Made by a program: the position numbers and the translations under genes. Positions 12,447 through 45,600 of a stretch of DNA of 64,000 nt are shown here, in pieces. The notes under the pieces were generated by a model. The model was given only the letters and a program-made list of their open reading frames with translations, did not search any database and was not told the origin of the DNA. Position 1 is the first letter of the stretch; every line of letters begins with the position of its first letter. The stretch covers positions 563,001 to 627,000 of the forward strand of contig NC_090013.1 in assembly GCF_036417845.1 (NCBI RefSeq). The letters run 5' to 3'. Source of the stretch: Apteryx mantelli (Eukaryota > Chordata > Aves > Apterygiformes > Apterygidae).

Positions 12447-14937
12447 ATGATGATAATGATGATGAAGTTTCTTTTCCTTGTGGCTGGTATGTTTTCCTTT
12501 TCTCGAATTGCACGCGACCGGAGATGTCTGCTCACCCGCTCACCCTCCTCTTTCTCCCTCAGGAGCCGTGGCAGCCCCTGAGCTCTCCCCACCTCCGCTC
12601 GGCCTGCTGTCCGGAGAAGAAGGGGGTCCCGTTCGGATCAGCTGCTTTGCTCCGAGGAACTACGCCGGCAGCACGTTTGAGCTCTTCGGCGTGGGCGCAA
12701 GCCGCCCGGTGCAGAGCGTCTCCGCTGAGCCGGGCCAGTACAAAGTCGACTTCGTCCTGGATGGGGCCGCCCTGGGCTTCCGGTGCTACCGGTGCCGGTA
12801 CAGGAGCTACAATGGAAGCGCCTGGCAGAGCTCCCACTTCAGCACGGAGATCATGGTGAACGGTGCGTGCTCAAAGCCTCCGGCCACGGCCGAGCCGGCA
12901 CCTTCGGCCATCGGCCGAGGGGCGCCGGACTCCTGGGTCCCCCGGGCTGGCGCGAGGGGCCGCGACGGGGAGCAGCTTTGGGACGGGGGCGGCGTGCGGG
13001 ATGCCACGGCTGATCCCCGCGTCTCCATTCCCAGCCTCAGCTGACTCCAGCTGCGCCCCGCCGGCCGTGCCGACCGGCCCGCCCTGGCCGACGGCGACGA
13101 CCCTGCGGCAAGGTAACGGCTCGGGGGTCCGATCCACTCTGCGGGCGCGTTGGCTGTCGGAGGAGGGAGCCGTGCTCCTTCGCGGCTGTGCCCCGGACCC
13201 CGCGGTGAGTCCACCCCCGGGCGACGGCAGCGTTTCCCCTCATTTTCCAGATCGCTCCTGGCTCCTCCCGGTCGCTCTGAGCGCGGCTGGCCTCGTGCTG
13301 CTGGTGGCGGTGCTGGCGGTGGTGGCCCAGCGAGGTGCGTAGAGGGGCGGACGCCGCCTCTCGTCTCTCTCTCCCGGCGCAGCCCGGCAGTGTCACGCGG
13401 CAGCGGATCCCAGCTCCGCACACGGGGATTGGCACCTGCGTTAGTCACCTGCGAGCTCCCCGCTGGGGGCCGGAGCGTGGTTAGACGCTGCCTTGGGGGC
13501 AAATGTACACTGAGGGGGATCCCTTCCCTCGTTGCCCCTCGCTCAGGGCGAGCCAGAGGTGGCATAAATCACCCAGGGAGATCGCTAATTTGGGGAGAAC
13601 TGAACCGAGACGCCACCAGCCGGGTTTAATGTGCCCACGTGGCTCCGGCGTCCCCCCAGGCTTCACCGGACAGGGCAGGGCTCTTCCTGCCGTGTCCTGC
13701 AGCAAAGCCACGGCTTTGCCTCGGCGACGCCGCAAACGTCTGTTTTCTTTCTTACCAGTCAAGGCCAGAAGACAGCAGACAAAGAGGTGAGAGAGGCACG
13801 AGCTGGTGCGTCCGGGGGGAACGGCCCCGAGGGTCGAAAGTCACCCGGGACCCCTAGTCCCACGGGTGGGCAGGTGTCCCGGCGCCTTCGCCCTTCCCGA
13901 GCAGGCGAGAGCGGCAGCGCGGCGGCGAGTTTCGCTTCGCCGGGGTGTCACTGGCTTTGTTTTGCAGGGACCAGGAGTCGTGCTGGACGGAGACGCGATA
14001 CCCCACGACAGGTGAGGCCGGAGGGAGCCGGAGGGGTCTCGCGGTGCGGCCGCGCCGGGGCCGAGCAGGGTCCCCGGCGGGGAAATACCTCGACTCTGCA
14101 CCCTGAAAATGCTCCCGTCCCTTTTCCTCGCAGAGCTTTCCTATGAGAACTGCACGTTCGCCGTCTCCCTGGTGAGTCGCTGCCGGAGACCTGGCGAGGG
14201 GAGCGCTGGCACAGGATGCGGCCGGCTCTCTGGCAACCGCGGCCTGGGGGGGGGGGCGTTTTCCAGCCCCGGCCCGGGGTTTGGCACGAGTCGGGATGTA
14301 GCTGCCAGCCGTCCCGGCAGAGAGGCTGCGGCGCTCGGCTCATCCCCGCCTCCCTCCCCTGCCCGTGTGCCGTCCCCGAAAGCAGAGCGGGAGCCGGGGA
14401 GCTGAGAGCGGCCGCACCACCGCCCCGTCCCCAGAGCCCCCGGAAAAGAGACCTTCCCGCGCTGCCTCCCCGGAGACGCCCCACTTCAGCACCTTCAAGG
14501 CTTTGGAATGACCCCAATGATCCCCGGAGCTCCGGGGTGCCTGGCTCAGCCCAGCGCAGCGGTGCCAGCGCCGAAGCTGGCCTTTCCCGGGAAGCCGCGC
14601 AGGGAGGACGGAGCACGGCCATCGGAGGAGGCCCGGCTGCGCCCCTGTGGCTCCGTGGAGCGGGGCGGGATGGAGGGCACGTGGCGGCGTGGACCAGGGC
14701 TTTCCCGGCCGTGAGCCGTGGAAGCGATCGGGACGGGAGAGGATGTTTGGAGAAGGACGGACGGTGCCCACAAGCCACGTTGGGTTTGAAGTCAGGAAAA
14801 GGGCGAACGATGCGAAGCGACAGCTCTCCCGGGCGATCCGCCTCCCCCTTCCCCGCTCCCTCCCCCTCTCCGGCTGTCTGCTCACACCTTCGCGGTTCTT
14901 TTTTTTCCCTTTTTTTTAGGAAAAGAGCGTGGTTTAG
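12447..14937 (+). CDS. HIDE1: HIDE1-like single-Ig type I membrane protein
   Basis: Likely orthologue of C19orf38/HIDE1, named for expression in immature dendritic cells; its biochemical role is not established. Eight coding exons: 12447-12486, 12563-12862, 13035-13112, 13251-13334, 13759-13786, 13968-14011, 14134-14171 and 14920-14937, giving 209 aa (about 230 in human). Order: signal peptide (KFLFLVAGAVA after a run of Met), one Ig-like domain with cysteines in VRISCFAPRNY and GFRCYRCRYRS, a Pro/Thr-rich stalk, a membrane helix (LLPVALSAAGLVLLVAVLAV), a basic stop-transfer region, then the cytoplasmic RDQESCW and LSYENCTFAVS that align with the human tail. Several Mets (ATG ATG ATA ATG ATG ATG) could start; the first is used. 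Placement between TMED1 and CARM1 agrees with mammals. The last exon adds only five residues, so the C-terminus is shorter than in human. Confidence 0.85.
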
Positions 14938-15102
14938 CGCCAGACGGGTGCCGGGGCTGCAGGGCCCCATCCCGCTTCGCGCCGCCTCCCCGTCTCCCTT
15001 CCGTGCCCGTGGCGCGAGTGAGACGGCGTTGCCTCTGCCGCGGGGAGCCGGGGCGCGCTCCGCTGCGCTGCCGCCTGTTGGCCTCGGCGCGTCTCTGGTG
15101 TC

Positions 15103-15108
15103 AATAAA
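15103..15108 (+). terminator. HIDE1 poly(A) signal
   Basis: AATAAA 166 bp after the predicted HIDE1 stop, followed within 20 bp by GGTGTGTGGGGGG, a G/T-rich downstream element. This context supports a real cleavage site near 15125 and agrees with the short terminal exon. Confidence 0.8.
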
Positions 15109-15239
15109 GGGCGTTTGCTGCGAGGTGACGGTGTGTGGGGGGACAAGGGGCCGCGCATCCCCGGGAGGCCGCCGAGCCCCCGCAGCGGCCGGTGAGGAGC
15201 CGAGGCAGCGGCCGGAGGGAGAGGAGCGGCCAGGAGCGC

Positions 15240-16140
15240 CAGCGCCTGCTGCCCAAGCCCTGCAGTGCCCAGTGCCCGTCGCATTGCCTGGTTCCCGTGT
15301 ATTACCCAGTCCCGGTGCCCTGTTTCCATGCATCGCCTGGTGCCGGTGCCTGGTGCCCAGGGCCCCGTTCCTGGTGCATTGCCTGGTTCCCGGTGCCTTG
15401 CCCAATGCCTGCGGCTTTGCCCAGGGCTGTGCCCGGTGCCTTGCCAGGTGCATCGCCCCATTCCCGGTGCATTACCTGGTGCTTTGCCCACTGTATTGCC
15501 CCATTCCCGGTGCATTACCTGGTGAACTGCCCTGTGTATTGCCCCATTCCCAGTGCATTGCCCTGCTCCTGGTGCATTGTCTGGTGCATTGCCCCATTCC
15601 TGGTTCTTTACCCGGTGCATTGCCCTGTTACCCGGTACATTGCCCGGTGCCTTGCCCAGTGTATTGCCCCATTACCTGGTGCATTGCCCCATTCACAGTG
15701 CATTACCCAGTGCATTGCCCAGTGTATTGCCCCGTGCCCGGCACCCAGTGCATTACCCCATGCATTGCCCCATTCCTGGTGCATTACCCGGTACCTTGCC
15801 CGGTGCATTGCCCCATTACCCGGTGCATTGCCCCATTACCCAGTGCACTGCCCCATTCCCAGTGCCTTGCCCAGTGTATTGCCCCATTCCCGGTGCCTTG
15901 CCCAGTGCATTGCCCCATTCCCGGTGCATTGCCCGGTGTATTGCCCCGTTCCCGGTGCCTCGCCCAGTGCATTGTCCCATTACCCAGTGCATTGCCCGGT
16001 GCCTCGCCCAGTGTATTGCCCCATTCCCGGTGCATTATCCGGTGCATTGCCCGGTGCCTTGCCCAGTGTATTGCCTCATTCCCAGTGCATTGCCCGGTGC
16101 ATCGCCCCATTGCCCGGTGCGCTGCCCCGCTCACGGTGCC
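15240..16140. repeat. Minisatellite upstream of CARM1
   Basis: About 900 bp of tandem variants of a 12-bp element (ATTGCCCGGTGC or CTTGCCCAGTGT), interleaved with a longer form, ATTGCCCCATTCCCGGTGC. The mixture forms irregular higher-order repeats. It has no stops over long distances in several frames, which explains the long open frames here. It fills nearly all the space between the HIDE1 poly(A) site and the CARM1 CpG promoter. Confidence 0.95.
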
Positions 16141-16156
16141 CGGCGCGGCGGCCGCC

Positions 16157-16342
16157 GGCCGCCAGGGGGCGCTGGGGGGGCGGGGCGCTGCCGAGAGAGG
16201 GGGCGGGGCCTGGTCGCAGGGAGGGGGCGGGGCTTGGTTGCAGGGAGGGAGGGGGCGTGGCGCGGCGCGGCCGGCGCGGGGGGGCGTGGCCGGGGCGCGC
16301 GCGGCGCGGCGCGGCGCGGGGGGCGGCGGCGGCGGCTCCAAG
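16157..16342 (+). promoter_or_regulatory. CARM1 CpG promoter with GC boxes and a CTCF-like core
   Basis: Extreme CpG density just before the CARM1 ATG. At least three GGGGCGGGGC-type Sp1/KLF boxes lie near 16180, 16203 and 16225. CCGCCAGGGGGCGCT at 16159-16173 fits the core of the CTCF consensus. There is no TATA box. The start site is not defined by the sequence. Confidence 0.6.
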
Positions 16343-37028
<20,686 letters not shown>

Positions 37029-37915
37029 GGGCTCCCCTCTGAACTGACAGCACCAGGAAACCAAATGAAGACGACCCTTCTCCGCCCCTCTCCGAACTGT
37101 GGCCCGCCTGGGGCCGCTGGGGATGTTTTTACCCTTGTACGATAGACGCAGCTGAGACTAAGCCGCCGAGTCCACGCTCTGCTCTTTGATAACGGACCTG
37201 GACGGTTTTTTTAATGAAATGTCGGAACCTCTGGACCCCGCTAGAGCTGTTCCCCGAGCAATCACGTAGCTAACGACGCTTAGGTGCCATCTTCCATAAC
37301 AGATGGGGACGCGGCCCCCCGGTCTGCGGCGCGGACGCGGGGCCGCCCGCTCCCGGCTCTGCCCTGCTGGCGTCGGGGGTCCGGGGCGGACGGAGGCGCC
37401 TCCTGCCCCTCGCCGGGGGCCAGAGACCAGCCTGCGACCGGCAGCCCCCACTTGGGCCTGGTCCCCGCGAGGGTGACGCTCGCGGGAAACGTTGAATGTA
37501 CCAAAAGCCCCGAGTGACAGCGACTGCCTTGTCTCCGGCCCGGTCCCTGCCCTCGCCGGGGCGCGGGGCAGCAGGACGAGCCCTGCCCGGGGCCTGGCGG
37601 GCGTCGCGGGGGGCATCTGTTATGGAAGGCTCCTTGCGTGGCTGCACTAGGAAGTGTATTTGGTGTCTGTTAGTGTCCAGCACTCATAGCGTGAACTTTC
37701 CTTTCTCTTTTGTTTTCCTTTCGAAGGCCGCGAGTGGTGGTTTTTAGCAAGGGCGCGGCAGGGACCCCGCTGTGGAGAGCGACCGCCTCGCCGGGGCAGT
37801 TCCCTTGGCCGCAGGCAGGCAGCGCAGCTCCCCTCGCCGGAGCCGCGACTTAGGAGTAGCGGATCTGCTGTTTTTCGGCAGTAGTACTGAATAAACGGGA
37901 GGGTTTCGAAGCCTC
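37029..37915 (+). other. CARM1: CARM1 3'UTR and poly(A) signal
   Basis: Non-coding sequence after the CARM1 stop. AATAAA at 37890-37895 is the first good hexamer and is followed by a G/T-containing stretch, so cleavage near 37915 is likely. The UTR is about 0.9 kb. The YIPF2 poly(A) signal on the other strand is only about 260 bp further on. Confidence 0.75.
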
Positions 37916-38154
37916 GCGCCCGGCTGGCTTTGATACTGTGGCGTCTACGCGGGCCGGGCCCCGGCTCTGTGAGCCGGCCCCGCTGCGGGGTCGCGTCCAC
38001 TCCTGGCCAGACCTCGGGTCCTTTTCCCCGTGTTCCCAGCCCCGGTCCTGCCCCAGCACAACCCTTCCCTGGGCCTTTTGCTCCTCATGGGGCCCTTTCC
38101 GGGCTCTGCCGCAGCGGGAGACAAGGCGGGTCGCCAGGCGGGGACAGCCCCAGC

Positions 38155-38160
38155 TTTATT
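38155..38160 (-). terminator. YIPF2 poly(A) signal
   Basis: The + strand TTTATT reads AATAAA on the YIPF2 strand, in CCGAAATAAAGCTGGGG. It is 158 or 271 bp beyond the two possible stop codons. Confidence 0.8.
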
Positions 38161-38317
38161 TCGGTCGCTGTTTGCATAGAGAAGAGTTGGGGACGGTGCT
38201 GCCCTGGCCCAGCATGGCGTTCGGAGGAGACCCGCCGGGAAGGCAGAGCTGGCCGCACCAGGCTGCCGGTGCTTGGGAAGGAAACGGCCGTGTCCTCGCG
38301 TGGGGGCCGGAGCCGTG

Positions 38318-40136
<1,819 letters not shown>

Positions 40137-40189
40137 GGCGGAGCCTCGCGCTGCGGGAGAGAAATGCGATTCGGTTGGGGCAGCCTGGA

Positions 40190-40570
40190 CCGGGACCCCC
40201 CCCCCCCCCCGGGGCACCGGGACCCCCGGGCCTGGACTGGGACCCCCGGGCCCCACTCAGCATCCCGGGCCCGGTGTCCTCAGGACCCTCCCGGGGCTCC
40301 TAAGACCCCCCCCCCCGGCACCGGCACCCCCTGGACCGGGACCCCCAGGGCCCGAAATTCCCCCCCCCCCCCGGGACCCCTGGGCCTGGACCGGGATCCC
40401 CCTGGGGACCTGGCACCTCCAGGACACCCCCCCCCGGCACCCCCGGGCCTGGATCGGGACCCCCCCCGGGGACCCCCGCGCCCTCCCCGGCACCGGGATC
40501 CTAGGCCCGGTATCGCCAGCCCCGGAACCGCCCCCCTCTTCCCCCCCGGGCCCGGTGTCCCCGGCCCGGC
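40190..40570. repeat. C-rich degenerate minisatellite upstream of YIPF2
   Basis: Irregular copies of CCTGGACCGGGACCCCC and CCCCGGCACC with long C-runs, unit roughly 35-45 bp. On the YIPF2 sense strand it is G-rich. It lies just upstream of the YIPF2 start codon, in 5'UTR, a 5'UTR intron or promoter. Confidence 0.75.
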
Positions 40571-40698
40571 CCCCTCCCGAGCTCCCCGGTTCCCCCCCGG
40601 CCCCGGTACCTCGGTGTCCCCAGTCCCGGTATCCCCGGCCCGGCCCCTCCCAGTTTCCCCCGGTTCCGGTACCCGGCCCGGCCCGGTCCGGCCCCGCG

Positions 40699-40831
40699 GA
40701 CGTGGCTTCCCCCCGCCGCCGCCGCCGCGATGGTCCCGCCCGGTCCGTCCCGGTGTCCGTCCCCCCCCCCGGCCCCGCCCACGTGGTTCCCCCCCGCCGC
40801 CGCCGCCGCGATGGTTCCGCCCGGTCCGTCC
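40699..40831 (+). repeat. Tandem duplication in the TIMM29 5' region
   Basis: Two copies of about 52 bp, at 40699-40750 and 40780-40831, offset 81 bp. Both read ACGTGG(C/T)TTCC, a C-run, (GCC)n, CGATGGT(C/T)CCGCCCGG, TCCGTCC. Each copy carries an ATG in frame with TIMM29. Confidence 0.88.
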
Positions 40832-40876
40832 GCGGGTCCGGCCCGGCCGGAGCCACTTCCGGCGCCTCCCGCGGCC

Positions 40877-42542
40877 ATGGCGGCGCCGGGGGAGGCGGCG
40901 GCGGCGGCGGCGGCGCCCGGGGGCAGCGGCGGGCTCCGGAGGCGGATCGCGGAGAGCCGCGCCGGTGAGGGCCGCGCCGGGCCGGGGGGGAGGATGAAGG
41001 ACGTGGGTCCACGGGGGGGGCCCCGGACACCTGGGCCCGGTAGCGTGATGGGGGATGGAGGGGGGTCCCCGCACCTCTGGGCCCATTGAAGGGGATTTGG
41101 GGGGGGGCTGGGGGGGATGGCGGGGGGCAGCCAGGCCTCCTGGCTCCGTGGGGGCCCGGGGGCAGCCCGGGATGGGGGGGTGGTAGGGGGCAGCCTGGAT
41201 TCCTGGGTCCTCAGGGACCTGGGGGAGGTGGTGGGGGGCAGCCTGGACACCTGGGTCCGCAGGGACCTGGAGCAAGGAGGGGGGGATGGCGGGGGGCAGC
41301 CCGGGCTCCTGGGTCCTCAGGGACCTGGGGAAAGGGGGGGGTATGGTGGGGGGCAGCCCGGGCTCCTGGCTCTGCGGGGGGTGGGGGGGTGATGGTGGGG
41401 GGCAGCCCGGACACCTGGGTCCTCAGGAGCCTGGGGGGATGGCGGGGGGCAGCCTGGACACCTGGATCCACGGGGGCCTGGGAGGGTGGCGGGGGGCAGC
41501 CCGGACTCCTGGGTCCTCAGGGACCTGGGGCAAGGGGGGGGGGATGGTGGGGAGCAGCCCAGGCTCCTGGGTCCTCAAGGACCTGGGGGAGGGTGGCGGG
41601 GGGAAGCCCGGACTCCTGGGTCCTCAGGGACCTGGGGGGGGGGTGGCGGAGGGCAGCCTGGACACCTGGATCCACGGGGGCCCGGGCTGGGAGGGGGTGG
41701 CGGGGGGCAGCCCAGACTCCTGGGTCCTCAAGGACCTGGGGGAGGATGGCGGGGGGCAGCCCGGACTCCTGGCTCCGCAGGGACCTGGGGGGGGTGATGG
41801 TGGGGGGCAGCCTGGGCTCCTGGCTCCGCGGTGCCCGGGGGCAGCCGGTGCCCCGTCCCCATCCCCGCCGCGCTGACGGCCTCCCGGCGCAGGGCGCTGG
41901 TGGCGGGGGCTGCTGCAGGACTACGCGGAGGCGGCGCGGGAGGTGGCGCGGGGGGCTCGGCGCCGGCCCGGCCGGGCCGCCGGCTGCCTGGCCCTGCTGG
42001 CCGGTGCGACCGCCTGCGGTGCCGCCGTGCCCGGCGCCGGCTCCTTCGAGGCGGCTCTGCTGGAGGCCGCCGGCTCCCTGCTGCTGCTCTCGCCCTGGAT
42101 CCGCAGCGGCGTCTCCGAGGGGCACGTCCAGCGCCTGCTGCGGCTGCGGGACCGGGGGCAGCTGCGCTACCGGAACCTCGTCTTCTTCGCCCTGGTGTAC
42201 GAGGCGCCGTTCGACGCCGAGGCCGGGCTCTACCTGGCGCAGTGCCGCTACCTGCAGCCCCGCTGGTGCGAGCTCCCGGGCCGCATCCTCGACGTGGGCT
42301 TCTGGGGACGCTGGTGGGTTCTGCACGCCAAGATGCGGGACTGTGACATCAACGAGGAGGAGTTCCGGTTCCTCCCCGAGCACCTGCGCGCCGTCTCCTT
42401 CCACAACCTCCACTCCGAGGCCAACGAGAAGCTCTTCGAGGAGAAGTACAAGCCCGTCGTCCTGACGGAGGAGCAAATAGAGCGAGCGGAGAAGGAGCAG
42501 CAGCAGCAGCCACCGCCGCTGCCGGGTGCCGTGGGCCGGTGA
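40877..42542 (+). CDS. TIMM29: TIM22-complex subunit TIMM29
   Basis: Metazoan subunit of the TIM22 carrier translocase in the mitochondrial inner membrane. Two coding exons, 40877-40964 and 41893-42542, giving 245 aa (260 in human). The N-terminus is Ala-rich then basic ([18 protein letters not shown]), fitting a mitochondrial targeting region. One hydrophobic segment follows ([19 protein letters not shown]). Strongly conserved blocks include [16 protein letters not shown]-like sequence, [50 protein letters not shown] and [17 protein letters not shown]. The start chosen matches the family; two upstream in-frame ATGs (40730 and 40811) could add up to 49 residues. The intron holds a minisatellite. 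Confidence 0.95.
41100..41845. repeat. Minisatellite in the TIMM29 intron
   Basis: About thirteen copies of a unit of roughly 45-65 bp: GGGGGGCAGCCCGGACTCCT, then GGGTCCTCAGGGACCTGGGG with GGATGGC spacers. It occupies most of the 928-bp intron. The TIMM29 sense strand is G-rich. Confidence 0.93.
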
Positions 42543-42621
42543 CGCGAGCCAAGGCCACCCGCCGGGGTCGGCGTCGCGCGGGGGACAGAGGCGGAGGCCG
42601 AGCGATGCCTCGGCACCGCTC

Positions 42622-42627
42622 AATAAA
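42622..42627 (+). terminator. TIMM29 poly(A) signal
   Basis: AATAAA 80 bp after the TIMM29 stop, in CTCAATAAACGCGG, followed by GGTGTCTCGACGTGTG, a G/T-rich element. The 3'UTR is very short. Confidence 0.85.
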
Positions 42628-42649
42628 CGCGGCGGGTGTCTCGACGTGT

Positions 42650-45600
42650 GCCGCCACCTTCTTTGTGCCGATCTCCGGGTGGCCGCGCCGGCTCGGGAGC
42701 CGGCGGTTCGAGGAGCGAACGCAGCGCCTGCAGCAGAAAGCGCTTCGGCTCCGCGCCCTCCGCCTCCGCCGCTCTGCCGCCTCCGCGCGATGCGGCAGAG
42801 GGTGCTGCCGAGCCGAGAGACCGCCGCGGCCCGGAGAGCCGCGTTCCCTGCCTGCGGCCGTCTCTGCCGGCACGTCTGCAGGGGCCCTGCCGGGGAAGGT
42901 TTCTGGGACGCGCTCGGGGTTGTGATCGGGGCGCTTCGTGGTTTGCGCTCGCTCTTCAAACAAGCCAGAAACCGTCCTGCGAAACTCGGCCAAACCCCCC
43001 TTTTTTCCCCGGGAATTTAGGGCGACCCTCGCACCGACCCTGTGTTTGAGCTGTTCGCCCCCAGGGAAGCTCTGGTCTGGTTTTGTGGCCTCACTACTGG
43101 CTCTGCTGCTTCCCCTTCGGCGTTAGCGGCCCGGCGTCTCTCCGACACCCTGCTGGGCTCCCCAGCAACCCCCTAACTATCGATTAATCATTTATTAAGG
43201 CATCTATTATTCATGCATTAACCCCTTATGGATTATTCATGGCCGGTGTCTAGCACGGAGCGCGGCTCTGCGTTTTCCCTGTCACCATGGCTGCTGCCGG
43301 GTTGTTTTATATCCGGTTTCAGTGTTTGCTGCTGTCGAATATCGGGGTAAATCCATGCTGGACCGTTTCCCCAGCAAGGATTTCCCTCCTCCGTCAGTCA
43401 CTTATTTTCATGCCGCTTGCCGGAATGGAGCATCTCTGAGCTCCAAAATCCAGGGAAATCGGCCGCGGTTCAAGGTGCTGAGGGGAGATGGGCAGCGCGG
43501 CCCCAAAAACTTCATCTCTGCAGAAAATTTCCGGTGCCCGCAGAGGGCTCGTGGGGTGAGGGCTCCGTGTCCCTCTGTGTCCCCCCGTGTCCCTGCGCCG
43601 CTCTGCACCTGGAAAAGGTGCTAAATTACGCCAGCCTCGGCGCAAACCTCCGCATCTCCATAAACCTGAATCTGCCCCTCGACATCTGTTTTGTTTTGGG
43701 GGGCTTCTGGTTTTTTTTGAGAAAGGACCCGGTGCCGTCGGGGGGTTTCTGCCCGCGGTGTCACTTCTCCCCGTCCTCGCGGCTGCGCTCGTCCCCGGGA
43801 GACGGCGAGACGTCCCCGTTAAGATGAAGGTGATTTTAACAGGGTCTAACGTTGCCATGGAGACGGCGGCTCCCACCGCTATTAGCTGCGATCGCGCCTG
43901 CTATTATCCCGGGGGAAAAGGAGTGCGGAGAAATTAATTTATCGGGGACAGCCAGAATCGGGGCGGTTTGGGGGGGATGGGAAGTTTCTACAGCGTCGTC
44001 TTGCTCTCCGGGCTCCGGCTGCCCCACGCCGGGGAGGTTCCCGCGGCCCGTTCCCGCGCTCGGATTCAGGGGAGCCCCCGGTCCTGGGAAATTAATCCGG
44101 ATTCCTGGGAAATCCAATGGCAAGTCAGCCCCGCGGGAGCAGTCGGCGGCCCTGGCTCAGCCCTGGAAACGTGTCACATGGACGCAGCTCTGGCTTAATT
44201 AACGGCATTGCCAGGAAACCCTAATTATAGCGGGAGCGGGGGCTTTTGCCAAGGAATTACGGGCTTGGCACTCGATTTGCTGCTTGGCTTAATTATTTCT
44301 CGACGTCTCTCCCAGCCGATTAGGAGCCTTTTAGGAAACGATACCGTAAAACCGGAACGAACGCCAGGAGGGGCTGGCGCAGTTTCTGCCGCTCTTCCCG
44401 GAGACCGGCTGAGGCGGAAAGGCAGCGGCGTGGGAAGCCGCTCCTAGCGGACAGGGCCCGCTGCTGCCAAGGATGTCGACGCGTAAATCACGTTCGTTTA
44501 CTTTGGACTCCGGCACCGAAATGCTTCCGGGGCCCTCGGCTTCGGGGCCGGCGGGAGAAATGAGGGATCTCTGGGTGGCCGAGCGGGTCCCTCTCGGAAG
44601 CGCCATCCCGGGAAGCTCGCCCGTGTCTCAAACGCACCGGTGTAGGGAAAATCCCGAGCCAGCGCTTGGTGCTGCTGGAAAACGCAGGAGAATAACGTTG
44701 CTGCCCTTTCCTCTGCAGCCGTGACCCCGCCGCGGCTGCAGGCTGCTGGGACGCCCGATTTTGGCTTTTCCCACAAACTTTGCCCTGACGGTTGTGTTTC
44801 CTTTTCCAAGGCGCGTCTTGTCGGCATCCTCTCCCGCGGCAGGGCTGGGAAGTCGAGGATTTATCCCGCGTTTTCCCTTCCCCGGGTCCCCCGCGCCGTC
44901 CCCGTGCCCTCGCTGCCTGGGAACCCCTTTCTTTTGAGGCTGAACGCTTGAAAAACACAAATCCGAGAAGCTGGGAGCGTTTACGGGTCATGAAAACGCA
45001 GCTGCTCCTCCCTCTGCTTTGAGAGGCCCTTTTTTGAGCCCGTTTCCTTGCTTTCCATCTGTGGCCTTAGAAAGGGAACGGGATTCCTGAGCTCTGGAGC
45101 ACAAGGTCCCATTAAAGCCGGCTTCGGGTCGGCACCGGCTTGGTCGCGTGCACCGGATGATGCTGACGACCCCCTTCCGCGTCGAGTGACTCCCTTCCAA
45201 AAAAATCCATATTCTAGCAAGTACGTCTTAAAACAGCGACAATCCGGCCCCCGGTTTGGCCTGATTTGTTTAAGGAACGGCACGCCAGGCGCTCCTCAGG
45301 ACCACGGGGTTTTTCATACGTTTGCAAACAGTTTTCCACAACCTCTGGTCTCTCCATCTGGCACCTGCAGCTCGGAAATGGCTTTGGTCGTAAAAAGCAG
45401 AAAAATCTTTGGGAAATCACCAGCCCCGATGGCTTCTGATCTCTTCTGGCATTGGGAAGTGCCTGCGACGCGGCCGAGATGTCGAACACGGAGACGTGGC
45501 AGCTGTGTCTGGCTCCAGAGCGATTTCCGAGCGCGGTGTCACGGGGGGTGTTTTTGCAGTGCGTTCCCTCGTCGGAACAATCACAATCCGGCTGCTAAAT

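Larger units (their letters stand above)
40137..40876. promoter_or_regulatory. Divergent YIPF2/TIMM29 promoter
   Basis: The YIPF2 and TIMM29 start codons are 740 bp apart, head to head, in CpG-dense DNA. Near TIMM29 there is an ETS/GABP-type site (CACTTCCGG near 40853) and a tandem duplication (40699-40831). Near YIPF2 the sequence is an irregular C-rich repeat. No TATA box is seen. A shared promoter is inferred from spacing. Confidence 0.6.
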
